Positions 35,814-45,839 are shown, numbered from the stretch's first letter. The stretch: DNA of 64,000 nucleotides from UBA2589 sp038120095 (GCA_038120095.1 JAYOKZ010000008.1:1-64000), one strand, 5' to 3'. A program made the numbers and translations. Notes: generated by a model not told the origin, from the sequence alone.

Positions 35814-36365
35814 TCATGGCGCACTGCCAGACAGCCCTTCCAGGGTCTCGCGCAGAAAGCGCGGCGCCCGTCCTACGACACCGATGAGGATAAGGCCGGA
35901 TGCGACAACCAGAATCGCGGCCCCCAGTTCGGGTGTGGACGGCAGTGCCTCGCCGGCGCGACCGGCCCCGGCCAGGCCTGCTCCGGCGAGCAGTGCCAGC
36001 ACCCGGGCGCGGAAGGTCAGGGTAGTCTTCCCCCGTCTGTGCTCCGGCCGGGTCGTGGTGTGGGCGGAGGCGATCCCGCGATCCCGACCTGCATCCGCGG
36101 CTGTGGGGCGGTGGCCCCCTCGGGGCGCGGTGCGGTGGTGCCCGGAGCTCGAAGCCGACAGTTGGGGCGTATGCTCGTTGGTGATGTCGAGAACTTCCCG
36201 AGCACGAGCCTCGTCCGCACCCAGCACCCACAGCGTCGCGGCCATGGACACAGGGATCCCGAGCGCGGGGTCATCGATCTGCAGTCGATGGGGGATCCCC
36301 GCATCGTGGAGGAATCCCGCCGCAAATTCGGCGTCATGCCGCCACGTGTACCGGGCGACGACCAC
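35814..36365 (-). CDS. DUF2007-domain membrane protein
   Basis: The 183-residue protein begins with a DUF2007-like (putative signal-transducing) domain, residues 1-60: VARYTWRHDAEFAAGFLHDAGIPHRL then AATLWVLGADEARAREVL. A basic, His/Arg-rich linker (about 62-118) follows, then two hydrophobic segments near the C-terminus. The GTG start at 36363-36365 is preceded by ggaagc. The linker is unusually basic and may bind acidic ligands or membrane. Function unknown. Confidence 0.6.
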   Translation of the reverse strand: MVVARYTWRHDAEFAAGFLHDAGIPHRLQIDDPALGIPVSMAATLWVLGADEARAREVLDITNEHTPQLSASSSGHHRTAPRGGHRPTAADAGRDRGIASAHTTTRPEHRRGKTTLTFRARVLALLAGAGLAGAGRAGEALPSTPELGAAILVVASGLILIGVVGRAPRFLRETLEGLSGSAP

Positions 36366-36486
36366 CTCCTGCAGCTTCCGTTCGACGCGGCGGCCCAGGA
36401 TCAGACCACCGTTCGAACGCTCTGAAAGAGCGCTGCTCCGTGTTCGAACTTCAAGGACGGGCTCCGGCTGCTCCGGCTGAGACTCT

Positions 36487-37740
36487 TCATGGCTGGTCGG
36501 GCTCGCCCGGCGGAGAGATCAGCGCGTATCGTCGCACCATCGGCCCCTCGACCGCGTCGACTACGACGCCCACCAGGTACTCATCGGAGATGTACCGAGG
36601 CGTCAGCGTGCCGGGCGTGTGCACGGATCCTCTGAGCGTGCCATCCGATGACAGGACCACCCAGTCCGTCCCCTCCGTCTCACCGAGATCCTGCAGGGCG
36701 ACCCACAGGTCACCCGTTTCCGAATAGCGGGCGTCGGCGAACGCTGGGAGCTGTTCGGGAGCGAAGTCGACAAAGAGCCGACGAGCAGATTCGGGGATAT
36801 CGTCCCCGAGGTCGGCCCGCAGTCGCGCTTCTTGCTCCTGCCGAATGTCGTGGCGGGTGGCCGGGTGCCGAACGCCGGTGACACGGATGCGGTCCACAAC
36901 CCGGCCGCGTTCGTCGTGCACCGAGAAGTCGAATTCGGCACTGTGAGCAACCGTGGTGAGCACACCATCCGTCAGGAGGAACGCGCGGGGCGAGTACGGA
37001 GGGTTGGCCTGACGAACTCTGACTCTCCCATCCGGGATCGATTCCACGCTGCGGCCCCAGTACATGTCGGGCAGGACCGTGAGTGAGTCGACCCGTGACC
37101 CGTCTTGCGCGGCGGTCGTGATCACGACCGAATCCTGCTCGAGTCGTGGACCGTAGGCCTCCGCCGGCCCGGCCACCACCCAGGGCGACTGGACCACGTA
37201 GGAGCCGTCGGACCTCCGGAGCACGACGCCGGGCCGATCGATCCCGGTCGCGATCAGAGAGAGGGGTTCACCGCCCCCTCCGTCAAGATGCACCGGTGTG
37301 ACGCTCCCCTGGCTCGGGTCGAATGCGTAGAGCGTATCCCGAGCGAGCCCGGCGAACGCCGGCGGGCTCTCGAAGTTGACGGTCTCGTCCCCCGCCCCGC
37401 CCAGGGTCCTCTCCCAGATTCCGGAGGCGCTGTACACTCGAACTTCCGCAGCATCCCGATCCGAAACGAGAATACGACCGTCGGGAGCGACCGTGATGTC
37501 CTCGATGCTCGAAAAGGCGGTGGCGCCTGTTCCCCCGTTTCCGCCGACCTGCAGGTCGTGCATTGCCAGCGTTCGCCAGGCAGGCAGCTCGACCCCGGAG
37601 AGGTCATGCTGCACGAGCCGAACGCCGGCACTGTCCGAGACCGTAGTGATGACCGGCTCCGGAGCGTCCACGCCACATCCGATGACCACAGCGGCAAGGG
37701 CCATGATCATGACTGTGTGCGTGCCCGGTGCTCCGGGCAT
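36487..37740 (-). CDS. Six-bladed beta-propeller lipoprotein
   Basis: The 417-residue protein has signal and lipobox AAVVIGC (Cys about 22). Propeller strands include IEDITVAPDGRILVSDRDAAEVRVYSASG, DGSYVVQSPW and YSETGDLWVALQDLG, the repeats of a 6-bladed NHL-like protein that ends with YALISPPGEP. It is related in type, not closely in sequence, to the propeller at 10592. The ATG lies two bases after the stop of the M14 peptidase gene, so the two are co-transcribed. Confidence 0.78.
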   Translation of the reverse strand: MPGAPGTHTVMIMALAAVVIGCGVDAPEPVITTVSDSAGVRLVQHDLSGVELPAWRTLAMHDLQVGGNGGTGATAFSSIEDITVAPDGRILVSDRDAAEVRVYSASGIWERTLGGAGDETVNFESPPAFAGLARDTLYAFDPSQGSVTPVHLDGGGGEPLSLIATGIDRPGVVLRRSDGSYVVQSPWVVAGPAEAYGPRLEQDSVVITTAAQDGSRVDSLTVLPDMYWGRSVESIPDGRVRVRQANPPYSPRAFLLTDGVLTTVAHSAEFDFSVHDERGRVVDRIRVTGVRHPATRHDIRQEQEARLRADLGDDIPESARRLFVDFAPEQLPAFADARYSETGDLWVALQDLGETEGTDWVVLSSDGTLRGSVHTPGTLTPRYISDEYLVGVVVDAVEGPMVRRYALISPPGEPDQP

Positions 37741-37742
37741 GC

Positions 37743-40352
37743 TTACCGGCCCGGTCCGAGCAGAATCGCGTTGAGGAACAGGAGTTGTGTCGCTTCGCTG
37801 TAGGCGCGGTAGTTCGGGTCTTCGGCGAACGAAATGATTTGTCCGCTACCGTACCCTTCGACCATGAGAAATGCCTTGCTCGCCAGCTGCGGCCGCGCCT
37901 CCTCCCATACGATCCCACTGAGCACGAGGTCGTCGAGCGTCCCATAACGACCCACGTTCGTGCCGTCGTCGAGCGTCATCGGACTGAAGACTCTCGATCC
38001 TTCCACGAGAACTCCAATCTCTCCGTCCGTTCCGGACGACATCCAGTGACTCCGATCGAGCAGAACTCGGAGGATGGCGCCCGGAACCCCTTCGGGAGCT
38101 TCATCCTCAGGAACGATTTCGTCGAGGTATTCGATCGGCTGGTCGGGGGTCCCGTCCCTCGGAGCGTCCGTTCCCGCCGCCCTGCCGCCACGACGTTCCG
38201 TCGTGGACGAGAGCAGTCCGGCACGGGTCGCCCACGAGGTGGCATTTGCCAGGGTGATCAGTGTCCCGCCGTCGGACATCCAGTTTCGAAGCTGCTCGAC
38301 CAGACCGGATCCAATCACCCCCGAGTAATTGCCGCTGGGCAGCACGATGACGTCATAATCGGAGAGGTTCGCCCGGCCCAGGCTCCGACCACGCACCGCC
38401 GTCACGGGCAGCCCGTACCGCTGTTCCAGGACGTATCGGGCCCACCCCGTCGAGTAACTCGACGCGGGCTGATCGTAGGCGAGCAGGATCCGGGGAGCTC
38501 TGAGCGCACGGACGCTGTTCGCTCCCAGCGAAGCTCCGGCACTCACATAGGAGTCGTCGATCGGCACGACTTCGGCTCCATGGCGACCTGCGATGTCCCC
38601 AAGTCGCGCCGGGAGGTCGGAGTCGTTCTCCGATACCCGGATGATGGCCGTTCCCGAACCGTAGTCCCGGCCGTCGAGCGTAAAGGCTTCACCGGAGGCC
38701 CGCACCCGGATCCCGGCATACATCGCTTCGGCCACGGCTGAAGCAGTCGCCGTTCCCCACGGCATGAGGTACCCCACGGTCGCCGCCGGCAGGGCGACGC
38801 CGGTGCCGGGCTCCGCATCCGGGTCGATCAGCGTACCGATGGCACCCGTTGCCCGGCTGGCTTCGACGACCTCCACGTCCCACAGCAGAGATTGGCTCCA
38901 CGCCGTCAGATCGTAGATCTCGTCCCCTTCTCGTCGGGCGCGACGCTCGATCTGCCGCTGGATGAACGCCTCGTCCATGGGGACATGATGATCCAGAAGA
39001 TTACGCGCCATCCGGCTTGCCGGTTGATCGAGCGGTACGATGTAGGTGCCGGATTCGGAAAGCTGCCGGCCCTGGACGGTCACCGGCCCGGTGACGTCGT
39101 AGACGTCGATCCCATTGGACGCCAGCATCCGTGCGAGCCGCCCGGCCATGGCTGGATCGTGGGCCGAGTGAAGGACGAGTTCGGCCGTGCCGTCACGTGC
39201 CAGCGCGACGCCCTGCCGTCGGTACTCGAAGTAGTCGCGCAAAATGCGTTCGCGGTTCGAGGCGGCCGTAGCTGCCGTCGTGATCGCTGCCGTGAAGTGG
39301 TGCAGGACACCGTCGCCGTACGTCATGACGTCGCCGTCTGCCTTCTTCAGGACCAGCGCCCGCGCCGATGCCTGCTCATATGTCATGCCGAGTGCTCCCT
39401 GATTCATCGGCCACATGTCCACGTAGCCCGGGTAGAACAGGTCGTACACGTCACGGTTGAAGTACGGGAAACCACGTTCATCGAACGCCGTGGCGTTGGC
39501 GCGCCCGAACACGTCCATCAGCGCGATCTGGCGCTCGCCATACCAGGGATTTTCGGGGGGCGCGGTGGGCGGAAAGAAGTAGGTCGAGTTGCCCCCCATT
39601 TCGTGGAGATCGGCTACGATGTTCGGTCTGAAATCCAGGAAGATGTCGACCTTCCCGCGGGTTTCCGGCTGGCTCTGGATGAACAGGTCGCGGTTGAGGT
39701 CGAAGAGGTAGTGGTTGCCTCGTCCCCCCGGCCATGGTTCGTCGTGCTCGGCGGAGTACGTGGCCTGGTTGGGCCACCGGGCGCGGGACATCGTCGTGTG
39801 CTGAACGAATCGTGCTCGTCCGTCAGGGTTCTCGGCCGGGTCGATGAGGACCAGAGACTCCCGCAGGATCATGTCGACCGTCGGGTCCCCGTCGGCCGCG
39901 AGCAGATGGTAGGCCTCGGCCATGGCGGCCCCGTTCGAGCTGATCTCGTTGCCGTGCACCCCGTGCATGAGCGCGGTCACCACCGGGAGCTGGGCAATCA
40001 GCTGCTCGATCTCTTCGTCGGAAAGGCCCTTTACGGCGGAAAAGCGCTGGAGGTCCGACTTGATCTCGTCGAGCCGTGCGATGCGTTCGGCGGAACCGAT
40101 CACCAGGACATGCAGGGGGCGCCCCTCCCAGCTTTCGGCGTACTGAATCAGCCTGGTTCGGTCGGGCGCCGCGTCCGCCAGGGCGCGGAAGTAGGTCGCG
40201 ATCTCGTCCGGGTGGGTGATTTCCTGACGGAAGTCGTGTCCGACCACGTCCTCGAGTGTGGGGATGCTGGCGTCGTAGCGGGTTCCGGGGGCCAGCTCCT
40301 GCGTTGGAGCGGGGACCTGGATCAGGGTGGCGAACAGGAGAGAACTGAGCAT
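37743..40352 (-). CDS. Secreted M14-type zinc carboxypeptidase
   Basis: The 869-residue protein has a short signal peptide (1-18) and an M14 peptidase domain with ligands H133 and E136 in GVHGNE and H250 in ADLHE. The C-terminal part (about 680-869) resembles a glutamine-amidotransferase/ThuA-like Rossmann domain: ILLAYDQPAS, YDVIVLPSGNYSG and SDGGTLITLANATSW. Such M14 plus GATase-like proteins are frequent in Gemmatimonadota and Bacteroidota. It trims C-terminal residues outside the cell. AGGA precedes the ATG; the frame continues upstream without function. A propeller lipoprotein follows. Confidence 0.87.
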   Translation of the reverse strand: MLSSLLFATLIQVPAPTQELAPGTRYDASIPTLEDVVGHDFRQEITHPDEIATYFRALADAAPDRTRLIQYAESWEGRPLHVLVIGSAERIARLDEIKSDLQRFSAVKGLSDEEIEQLIAQLPVVTALMHGVHGNEISSNGAAMAEAYHLLAADGDPTVDMILRESLVLIDPAENPDGRARFVQHTTMSRARWPNQATYSAEHDEPWPGGRGNHYLFDLNRDLFIQSQPETRGKVDIFLDFRPNIVADLHEMGGNSTYFFPPTAPPENPWYGERQIALMDVFGRANATAFDERGFPYFNRDVYDLFYPGYVDMWPMNQGALGMTYEQASARALVLKKADGDVMTYGDGVLHHFTAAITTAATAASNRERILRDYFEYRRQGVALARDGTAELVLHSAHDPAMAGRLARMLASNGIDVYDVTGPVTVQGRQLSESGTYIVPLDQPASRMARNLLDHHVPMDEAFIQRQIERRARREGDEIYDLTAWSQSLLWDVEVVEASRATGAIGTLIDPDAEPGTGVALPAATVGYLMPWGTATASAVAEAMYAGIRVRASGEAFTLDGRDYGSGTAIIRVSENDSDLPARLGDIAGRHGAEVVPIDDSYVSAGASLGANSVRALRAPRILLAYDQPASSYSTGWARYVLEQRYGLPVTAVRGRSLGRANLSDYDVIVLPSGNYSGVIGSGLVEQLRNWMSDGGTLITLANATSWATRAGLLSSTTERRGGRAAGTDAPRDGTPDQPIEYLDEIVPEDEAPEGVPGAILRVLLDRSHWMSSGTDGEIGVLVEGSRVFSPMTLDDGTNVGRYGTLDDLVLSGIVWEEARPQLASKAFLMVEGYGSGQIISFAEDPNYRAYSEATQLLFLNAILLGPGR

Positions 40353-40462
40353 CAGAGTTCCTGGCGGTCGAGACGATCCACCCGCTGCCCAGCCGGTGGA
40401 GTGAAGGCGGCAATATAGCCGTGGGGCTGGAGTAGGGCAGGAAGCTGCGATACTCTCGGGAC

Positions 40463-41116
40463 ATGAATCGCTTGCTTGTCGCATCCGCCCTTCGCCCCGA
40501 ATCGAAGCGTCTTGTCCGATTGTTCGTACCGATCCTCGGCGCGGCGCTGTGGGCCTGCGGTGGAACGGATTCTCAGCCCGAAGCCTCGGCGGACGGACGT
40601 CCGGATCCGCAAAGTGATCCGCAGATCGTCTTCTGGGCTCACCTCGAGTCGCTCTGCGGTCAGGCATTCGAGGGTCGCGTGTCGGAGAGCGTTCCGCCGG
40701 ACTCCTCCTTCGAGGACGTGGACATTGTCATGCACGTCCGGTCGTGTGATTTCGCGGAGATCCGGATTCCCTTTCATGTCGGTGAGGATCGATCGCGCAC
40801 ATGGGTCATCACGCCGACCGCGGTGGGGCTCAGGCTGAAGCACGATCATCGGCATCCGGACGGTACCGAGGACGAGTTGACGCAGTACGGTGGCGATTCC
40901 AGGGGACAGGGGGACGCCAACGTGCAGGACTTTTTTGCGGATCCGTTCACGGCGGAACTTGTGCCCGAGGCGGCAACCAACATATGGACGATCGAGGTCC
41001 GGCCGGGTGAGTCGTTCGCCTATGCCCTCAGGCGCGAAGGTTCGGATCGCCGCTTCCGTGTCGAGTTCGACCTGTCCCGTCCGGTAGACATCCCGCCTCC
41101 TCCGTGGGGTAGCTGA
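40463..41116 (+). CDS. Hypothetical lipoprotein
   Basis: The 217-residue protein has a signal with ALWAC (Cys about 32), then a Ser/Asp-rich linker. The mature part shows CGQAFEGRVSES, a conserved-looking HVRSCDFAEIRIPFHVGEDRSRTWV, RLKHDHRHPDGTEDELTQYGG and YALRREGSDRRFRVEFDLSRPV. This is a repeatedly seen family of unknown function in environmental Gemmatimonadota-like genomes. The His/Asp-rich HDHRHPD suggests metal binding. Divergent from the M14 peptidase. Confidence 0.72.
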   Translation: MNRLLVASALRPESKRLVRLFVPILGAALWACGGTDSQPEASADGRPDPQSDPQIVFWAHLESLCGQAFEGRVSESVPPDSSFEDVDIVMHVRSCDFAEIRIPFHVGEDRSRTWVITPTAVGLRLKHDHRHPDGTEDELTQYGGDSRGQGDANVQDFFADPFTAELVPEAATNIWTIEVRPGESFAYALRREGSDRRFRVEFDLSRPVDIPPPPWGS

Positions 41117-41287
41117 GGCGAGTGTCGGGCCTGGGGTCATCACGCGGCTTCAGGAAAACCCGGTCGCCCGTGACGGCTCGGGGCATCGGGGCGCGATCCT
41201 TTTGAGCGAAGCCGAGGTATGAACAGACGTGACTACTTCGATATATTGGTCGTTCAGGATGTATTTCAGGGTCTGGAGGTCGTTGGT

Positions 41288-42103
41288 ATGAGGATCGGAC
41301 GCGATCTCGCGTTCGGTGCATGGGCGTTCGCGGCAGCCGCGCTGTTGTTCGGTGCGGTCACGCACCCGGCACAGGCGCAGACAATCGACGGGACCCTCAT
41401 GGAGGTGCAGACAGGTCAGCCGATCTCCCTTGGCCTCGTCATCATGATGACCGAGGCGGGCGATTCGGTGACCTCCGGTGTGACCAACGGTCAGGGTCGT
41501 TTCTCCGTGACCGCACCCGAGGGTGGATCATTCGTGCTGGTGGCGTCCGCGTTCGGCTTCAAGGAAACCCGGGCGGGGGTCTTCGAGCTCGGTTCAGACG
41601 GGCAGATGGACGTGGAATTCCGGATCGCGTCCGCGCCGATGCCGATCGACGGGATTCTCGTGTCCCTTCAGCGCCCGGCGCTCGAGCACCAGCTGGTGAA
41701 GAACGGGTTCGTGCGACGGGTCACGCGTGGCCTGGGTCAGTTCATCACACCGGTCATGATCGAGGAGTCGCCGGCCATGTCTTCGGAGGACCTCTTTCGG
41801 GGCATTCCCGGTGTGGGCCTCGTGTACCCACAGGGTGGCATCAACTCGTTCCAGGGAGCGACCGTCCGTCTGGCGGGGACCGGCCAGTACTGTACGCCAA
41901 CCATTTATCTCGACGGCACGAGGCTCTCGGTGGAAATGACCGCGTCGTTGCCGATCGAGGTCATTGCTCCCCTTGCAACGATCGACGCAGTCGAAATCTA
42001 TCGGCGTCCAGCCGAGATACCGGTCGAATATGGCATGACCCAGTCCGGGTCGAGTCAGGGCGGAAACTGCGGTGTCATCGTGGTCTGGACGAAGACACGA
42101 TAG
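41288..42103 (+). CDS. Carboxypeptidase-regulatory-like plus TonB plug domain protein without barrel
   Basis: The 271-residue protein has a signal peptide (1-31), then a carboxypeptidase-D regulatory-like domain (GTLMEVQTGQPISLGLVIMMTEAG). A plug-like segment follows, SSEDLFRGIPGVGLVYPQGGIN to PTIYLDGTRLS and IEVIAPLATIDAVEIYRRPAEIPVEYG, as in TonB-dependent receptors. The 22-strand barrel is absent. GGAGG precedes ATG 41288. Such short plug proteins occur in multiple copies in Gemmatimonadota-type genomes; they may dock to TonB or to a peptidase. The serine hydrolase follows directly. Confidence 0.75.
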   Translation: MRIGRDLAFGAWAFAAAALLFGAVTHPAQAQTIDGTLMEVQTGQPISLGLVIMMTEAGDSVTSGVTNGQGRFSVTAPEGGSFVLVASAFGFKETRAGVFELGSDGQMDVEFRIASAPMPIDGILVSLQRPALEHQLVKNGFVRRVTRGLGQFITPVMIEESPAMSSEDLFRGIPGVGLVYPQGGINSFQGATVRLAGTGQYCTPTIYLDGTRLSVEMTASLPIEVIAPLATIDAVEIYRRPAEIPVEYGMTQSGSSQGGNCGVIVVWTKTR

Positions 42104-42117
42104 AGCGCAGAGCGGTG

Positions 42118-43347
42118 ATGGCGAGGTGGATGTGGGTCGCGGTTCTCCCCGTCACCTGGCTGGCTGGTTGTGCGCCTGATCCCGGGACGACCACGGACCC
42201 CGGTCTGGTAGAAGCAGATTCCCTCGTACGAGTGTGGATCGACAGCGGTCGCGTGCCCGGGGCGGTGCTTCTCGTCGCGCAGGACGGGGTCGTGCGTCAT
42301 CGACAGGCCTATGGGCTCGCCTCTGCGGAAGATCGCATTCCCATGACGGAGTCCGTGACCTTCGACCTGGCGTCCGTGACGAAGGTCATGGCCACGACGT
42401 TCGCGCTCATGCTGCTGGTCGACCGGGGTCAGGTCGATATCGACGCGTCAGTCATGACGTATCTACCGGATTTCGTGGGCGACGGACGGGAGCGCGTCAC
42501 GGTTCGCCATCTCCTGAGCCATCGGTCCGGACTGCCTCAATGGGTCCCTGCCTACTACCACGCGAGCGACCCGGAGGAAGCGTACGCGTACGTGCGCTCT
42601 CTGCCCCTCTCCTGGCCGGTCGGCGAAGAGCGCCACTACAGCGATCTCGGCTTCATGGTCCTCGGGCGAGTCGTCGAAGAGGTGAGTCAGCAAGGCCTCG
42701 ATGAGTTCGTGCGGACTCAGATCTACGAACCGCTCGGGTTGAAGTCCACGGGATTCATCCCTGTCGCGGGTCCCAACGAGGGGTCGAACGAGGGGTCGGT
42801 CGCCCGGAGCGTTGGGGAGATCCTGTTCGCTCGAACATCGCGTGGAAACCCGTTCGAGTATCGGATGGTTCATGACCCGGACTTCGGGTACCGGATCGAC
42901 GGAGATCCGGACGCATGGTCCGGGTGGCGGAGCGACTGGCTCGACGGGCAGGTCAATGACGGCAACGCCTTCCATGCGTTCCGCGGTGTTGCCGGTCACG
43001 CGGGCCTGTTCTCCACAGCCGATGACCTGAATGTCCTGCTTCAGGTGCTGCTTCAGCGCGGTCGCTATCGCGGGCAGGACGTGGTGTCCGAGCAGACGAT
43101 CGCGCGCTTCCTGGAGACGACGGGCGACCGCCAGGCGCTGGGCTGGCAGCTGCCCTCCTATGGTCCGGAAGGCTCGTTTGGACACACGGGATTCACGGGG
43201 ACCTTCGTACTCGGCGTTCCGGGCCAGTCCCTCGCGCTTGTTCTTCTCACGAATCGGCAGAACTTCGGCGTCAATGAGGAGACGCAGTACCCGGATGTAG
43301 GCCCCTTGCAGCGAGCGGTGACAGAAGCCGTGACGGGCATCGATTAA
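42118..43347 (+). CDS. Serine hydrolase of the class C beta-lactamase/esterase family (lipoprotein)
   Basis: The 409-residue protein has lipobox TWLAGC (Cys18), the catalytic SxxK as S86-V-T-K89 (LASVTKV), the YxN equivalent Y174-S-D (HYSDLGF) and a C-terminal HTG motif GHTGFTG that corresponds to KTG. It is like EstB or PBP4*-type proteins and acts outside the cytoplasm as an esterase or D-amino peptidase. True beta-lactamase activity is unlikely to be its role. Start ATG 42118 or GTG 42115; the long upstream frame opposes the plug gene. Confidence 0.86.
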   Translation: MARWMWVAVLPVTWLAGCAPDPGTTTDPGLVEADSLVRVWIDSGRVPGAVLLVAQDGVVRHRQAYGLASAEDRIPMTESVTFDLASVTKVMATTFALMLLVDRGQVDIDASVMTYLPDFVGDGRERVTVRHLLSHRSGLPQWVPAYYHASDPEEAYAYVRSLPLSWPVGEERHYSDLGFMVLGRVVEEVSQQGLDEFVRTQIYEPLGLKSTGFIPVAGPNEGSNEGSVARSVGEILFARTSRGNPFEYRMVHDPDFGYRIDGDPDAWSGWRSDWLDGQVNDGNAFHAFRGVAGHAGLFSTADDLNVLLQVLLQRGRYRGQDVVSEQTIARFLETTGDRQALGWQLPSYGPEGSFGHTGFTGTFVLGVPGQSLALVLLTNRQNFGVNEETQYPDVGPLQRAVTEAVTGID

Positions 43348-43370
43348 ATCGGGCGTGCCCACGCCCATTC

Positions 43371-45542
43371 ATGCACAGGCAAGTGATTACCATGTTCAGA
43401 CAGCGACTTACGAACGTCCTCGGCGTGACCGCCGCGACCACCCTGATCGGCCTCCTGCTACCGGCTCAGCTGCTTGCCCAAAGCTCGGTTCAGATCAGCG
43501 CGCCTGTCGGCTTCACCGCGGACAACGCCGCTCGTCAGGCGTTCTGTGAAGCTCGCTTTTCCGAGCTCCCGTCAGGAGACGCGTTCCGCGAACACCTCCG
43601 AATCATCACATCGACGCCGCACCCAACGGGCTCTGCGGCTCAGGTCGAGGTGGGGCACTACCTCGGTCGGGTGATGAAAGCCGCGGGCATGACGGTTCGC
43701 GAGCATCCGTACGACGTCTATCTGCCGCAGCTCACCGACGATGTCGAGGCACACATCGTGACGCCGGTCGCGATGCAGCTGAACAATCGCGAGGCAGCAC
43801 TGCCGGAGGATCGCTTTTCGGGTCACCCCGATCTGCTGAATGGCTGGAACGCGTTCTCGGGCAGTGGAGATGTGACCGGTGAGGTAGTCTATGCGAACTA
43901 CGGGACGCGAGCGGACTACCGTGCTCTCGACTCCATGGGGATTTCGCTCGAGGGGAAGATCGTCGTCGCGCGTTACGGTGGAAATTTTCGCGGGTTCAAG
44001 GTCCTGTTCGCGGAAGAGCGTGGTGCGGCCGGCGTGATCATGTTCAATGACGCGCCGGCTGTCGAAGAGGACCCCTACCCCGAAGGTCCCATGCTGAATG
44101 GGGAGATCATTCAGCGTGGATCCGTCCTGACCCTCGACTGGACGGGCGATCCGCTGACTCCCTTCGTACCTGCGCTTCCGATCGATGGCCCGGTTCAGGT
44201 CGAGCGACTGGACCCGGATGAGGTGGGATTGCACACGATTCCGGTGCTCCCCCTGGGATACAACGCGGCATCCGAGATTCTGTCCCGGATGGGTGGAGAA
44301 TCTGCTCCGGAAGAGTGGCAGGGTGGCCTCGACCTCCGGTATCGGCTGACGGGGGGTCCGGATCTCACAGTCCGTGTTCGAGTGAACCAGCCGAAGGCTC
44401 TGACGCGGGCGACGAACATCGTCGGAACGTTCGAGGGCAGTGAGTTCCCGGACGAATGGATCATTCTGGGAGCCCACTATGACCCCTGGGGCTTCGGCGC
44501 CGTCGACCCGAACGGTGGAACGGCGATGCTCCTCACACTTGCGGAGGCACTGGGGCAAATCGTTGAGGAAGGATGTCGGCCTCGGCGCTCCATCCTGATC
44601 GCGCACTGGGATGCCGAGGAGTATGGGGTGATCGGGTCGTCCGAGTGGGTGGAGGAATTCCTCGAACCACTGACCGATGGGGCGGTCGCGTACATCAATG
44701 CGGACGGCGCGGTGTCCGGGCCGAACTTTGGCTCCTCGTCTTCTCCATCGCTGAAGCAGCCCATCCTCGATGCGATTCGCGACACACCCTACCCGAACGA
44801 AGGTCGGAGTATCTACGACTGGTGGGCGGCACGTGCCGAGGGCGGCACACCTGTGATGGGGAATCTCGGAGGTGGATCCGACCACATAGCATTCTACACG
44901 CACGCCGGGATTCCATCGGCTGGTCTGAGCTCCGGTGGGCGCAGTGGCATCTACCACTCGAATTACGACAACTTCGCCTGGTTCGAGCGCTTCGGTGATC
45001 CGGAATGGATCTATGGACCGATGCTGGCGACGGCGGACGGTCTTCTCGCACTGCGCCTGGCGAATGCGGATCTGCTGCCGTACGACGTGGTTCGCTACGC
45101 GGTGGATACGCGGACCCACGTGAATACCCTCTTCGAGGTGGCAGATTATCGCAGAATCGAGGTGAATCTCGATCGTCTGGTGGCGTCGACCACTGACCTT
45201 GAGCGCGCTGCGACCGACCTCGAACGCGCTCGGGCCGATCGGGCGGCTGCCGGGGGCATCACGTCAGCTGCCGCCGCCGCGATGAACGCAGGATTCATCG
45301 GACTCGAAAAGGCCTGGCTCGACAACCGCGGTCTGCAGGACCGTCCATGGAGCCGCTCTCTGTACGTCTCACCGGATCCCTTCAGCGGGTACGCCTCATG
45401 GATGCTTCCCGGGCTCCGTTATGAGATCGAAACAGACGACCCGGGGGATGTACCTGACTGGGAGACCCGGTATGTCGATGCGATTGATCGGCTCACCGCT
45501 CGCATGGATGCGTTGACGGCGCTCATTCGGGCGGGCATGTAA
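43371..45542 (+). CDS. M28-family glutamate-carboxypeptidase II-like peptidase
   Basis: The 723-residue protein has a signal peptide, a PA domain (about 150-290), an M28 peptidase domain and a TfR-like dimerisation domain (about 590-720). The zinc ligands match human glutamate carboxypeptidase II: H369 (HYDPW), D379 (GAVDPNGG), the Glu pair 416-417 (DAEEYG), D445 (NADGA) and H529 (GIYHSNYD). It cleaves glutamate-type C-terminal residues outside the cell. A start at ATG 43392 is also possible. It overlaps phhB by one base. Confidence 0.92.
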   Translation: MHRQVITMFRQRLTNVLGVTAATTLIGLLLPAQLLAQSSVQISAPVGFTADNAARQAFCEARFSELPSGDAFREHLRIITSTPHPTGSAAQVEVGHYLGRVMKAAGMTVREHPYDVYLPQLTDDVEAHIVTPVAMQLNNREAALPEDRFSGHPDLLNGWNAFSGSGDVTGEVVYANYGTRADYRALDSMGISLEGKIVVARYGGNFRGFKVLFAEERGAAGVIMFNDAPAVEEDPYPEGPMLNGEIIQRGSVLTLDWTGDPLTPFVPALPIDGPVQVERLDPDEVGLHTIPVLPLGYNAASEILSRMGGESAPEEWQGGLDLRYRLTGGPDLTVRVRVNQPKALTRATNIVGTFEGSEFPDEWIILGAHYDPWGFGAVDPNGGTAMLLTLAEALGQIVEEGCRPRRSILIAHWDAEEYGVIGSSEWVEEFLEPLTDGAVAYINADGAVSGPNFGSSSSPSLKQPILDAIRDTPYPNEGRSIYDWWAARAEGGTPVMGNLGGGSDHIAFYTHAGIPSAGLSSGGRSGIYHSNYDNFAWFERFGDPEWIYGPMLATADGLLALRLANADLLPYDVVRYAVDTRTHVNTLFEVADYRRIEVNLDRLVASTTDLERAATDLERARADRAAAGGITSAAAAAMNAGFIGLEKAWLDNRGLQDRPWSRSLYVSPDPFSGYASWMLPGLRYEIETDDPGDVPDWETRYVDAIDRLTARMDALTALIRAGM

Positions 45543-45832
45543 TGGCGAGGCCGCTCCTCGCCGCGGATGATCTCGAGGCGGCCGTTGCGGCCCTCGACGG
45601 TTGGACTGTCGAGGGCGGAAAGCTGCACAAGGAGTATCGGTTCACCGATTTCGTCGGCGCGTTCGGCTTCATGACCGCGGCAGCGCTCTGTGCCGAGCGG
45701 GCGAACCACCATCCGGAATGGTTCAATGTGTACAACCTCGTGCGCGTGGATCTCGCGACCCATGACGCCGGTGGGATCACGAGGGCGGATGTGGAATTGG
45801 CGCACGCGTTCGATTCGATCGCGGGAGGTTGA
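45542..45832 (+). CDS. phhB: Pterin-4a-carbinolamine dehydratase
   Basis: The 96-residue protein has the family signature ERANHHPEWFNVYNLVRVDLATHD with the catalytic His pair and Trp. It recycles 4a-hydroxytetrahydrobiopterin or has a pterin-related role. The start overlaps the M28 stop (TAATG), so it is translated from the same mRNA. No phenylalanine hydroxylase is nearby. It converges with apt seven bases further on. Confidence 0.93.
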   Translation: MARPLLAADDLEAAVAALDGWTVEGGKLHKEYRFTDFVGAFGFMTAAALCAERANHHPEWFNVYNLVRVDLATHDAGGITRADVELAHAFDSIAGG

Positions 45833-45839
45833 GGGCGGA

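Noticed and set aside
38892..40418. Open frame of about 500 codons opposite the M14 peptidase gene
   Set aside because: Mirror of a GC-rich real gene. It has no domain pattern, no ribosome-binding site and a biased Arg/Val/Asp composition typical of antisense shadows.
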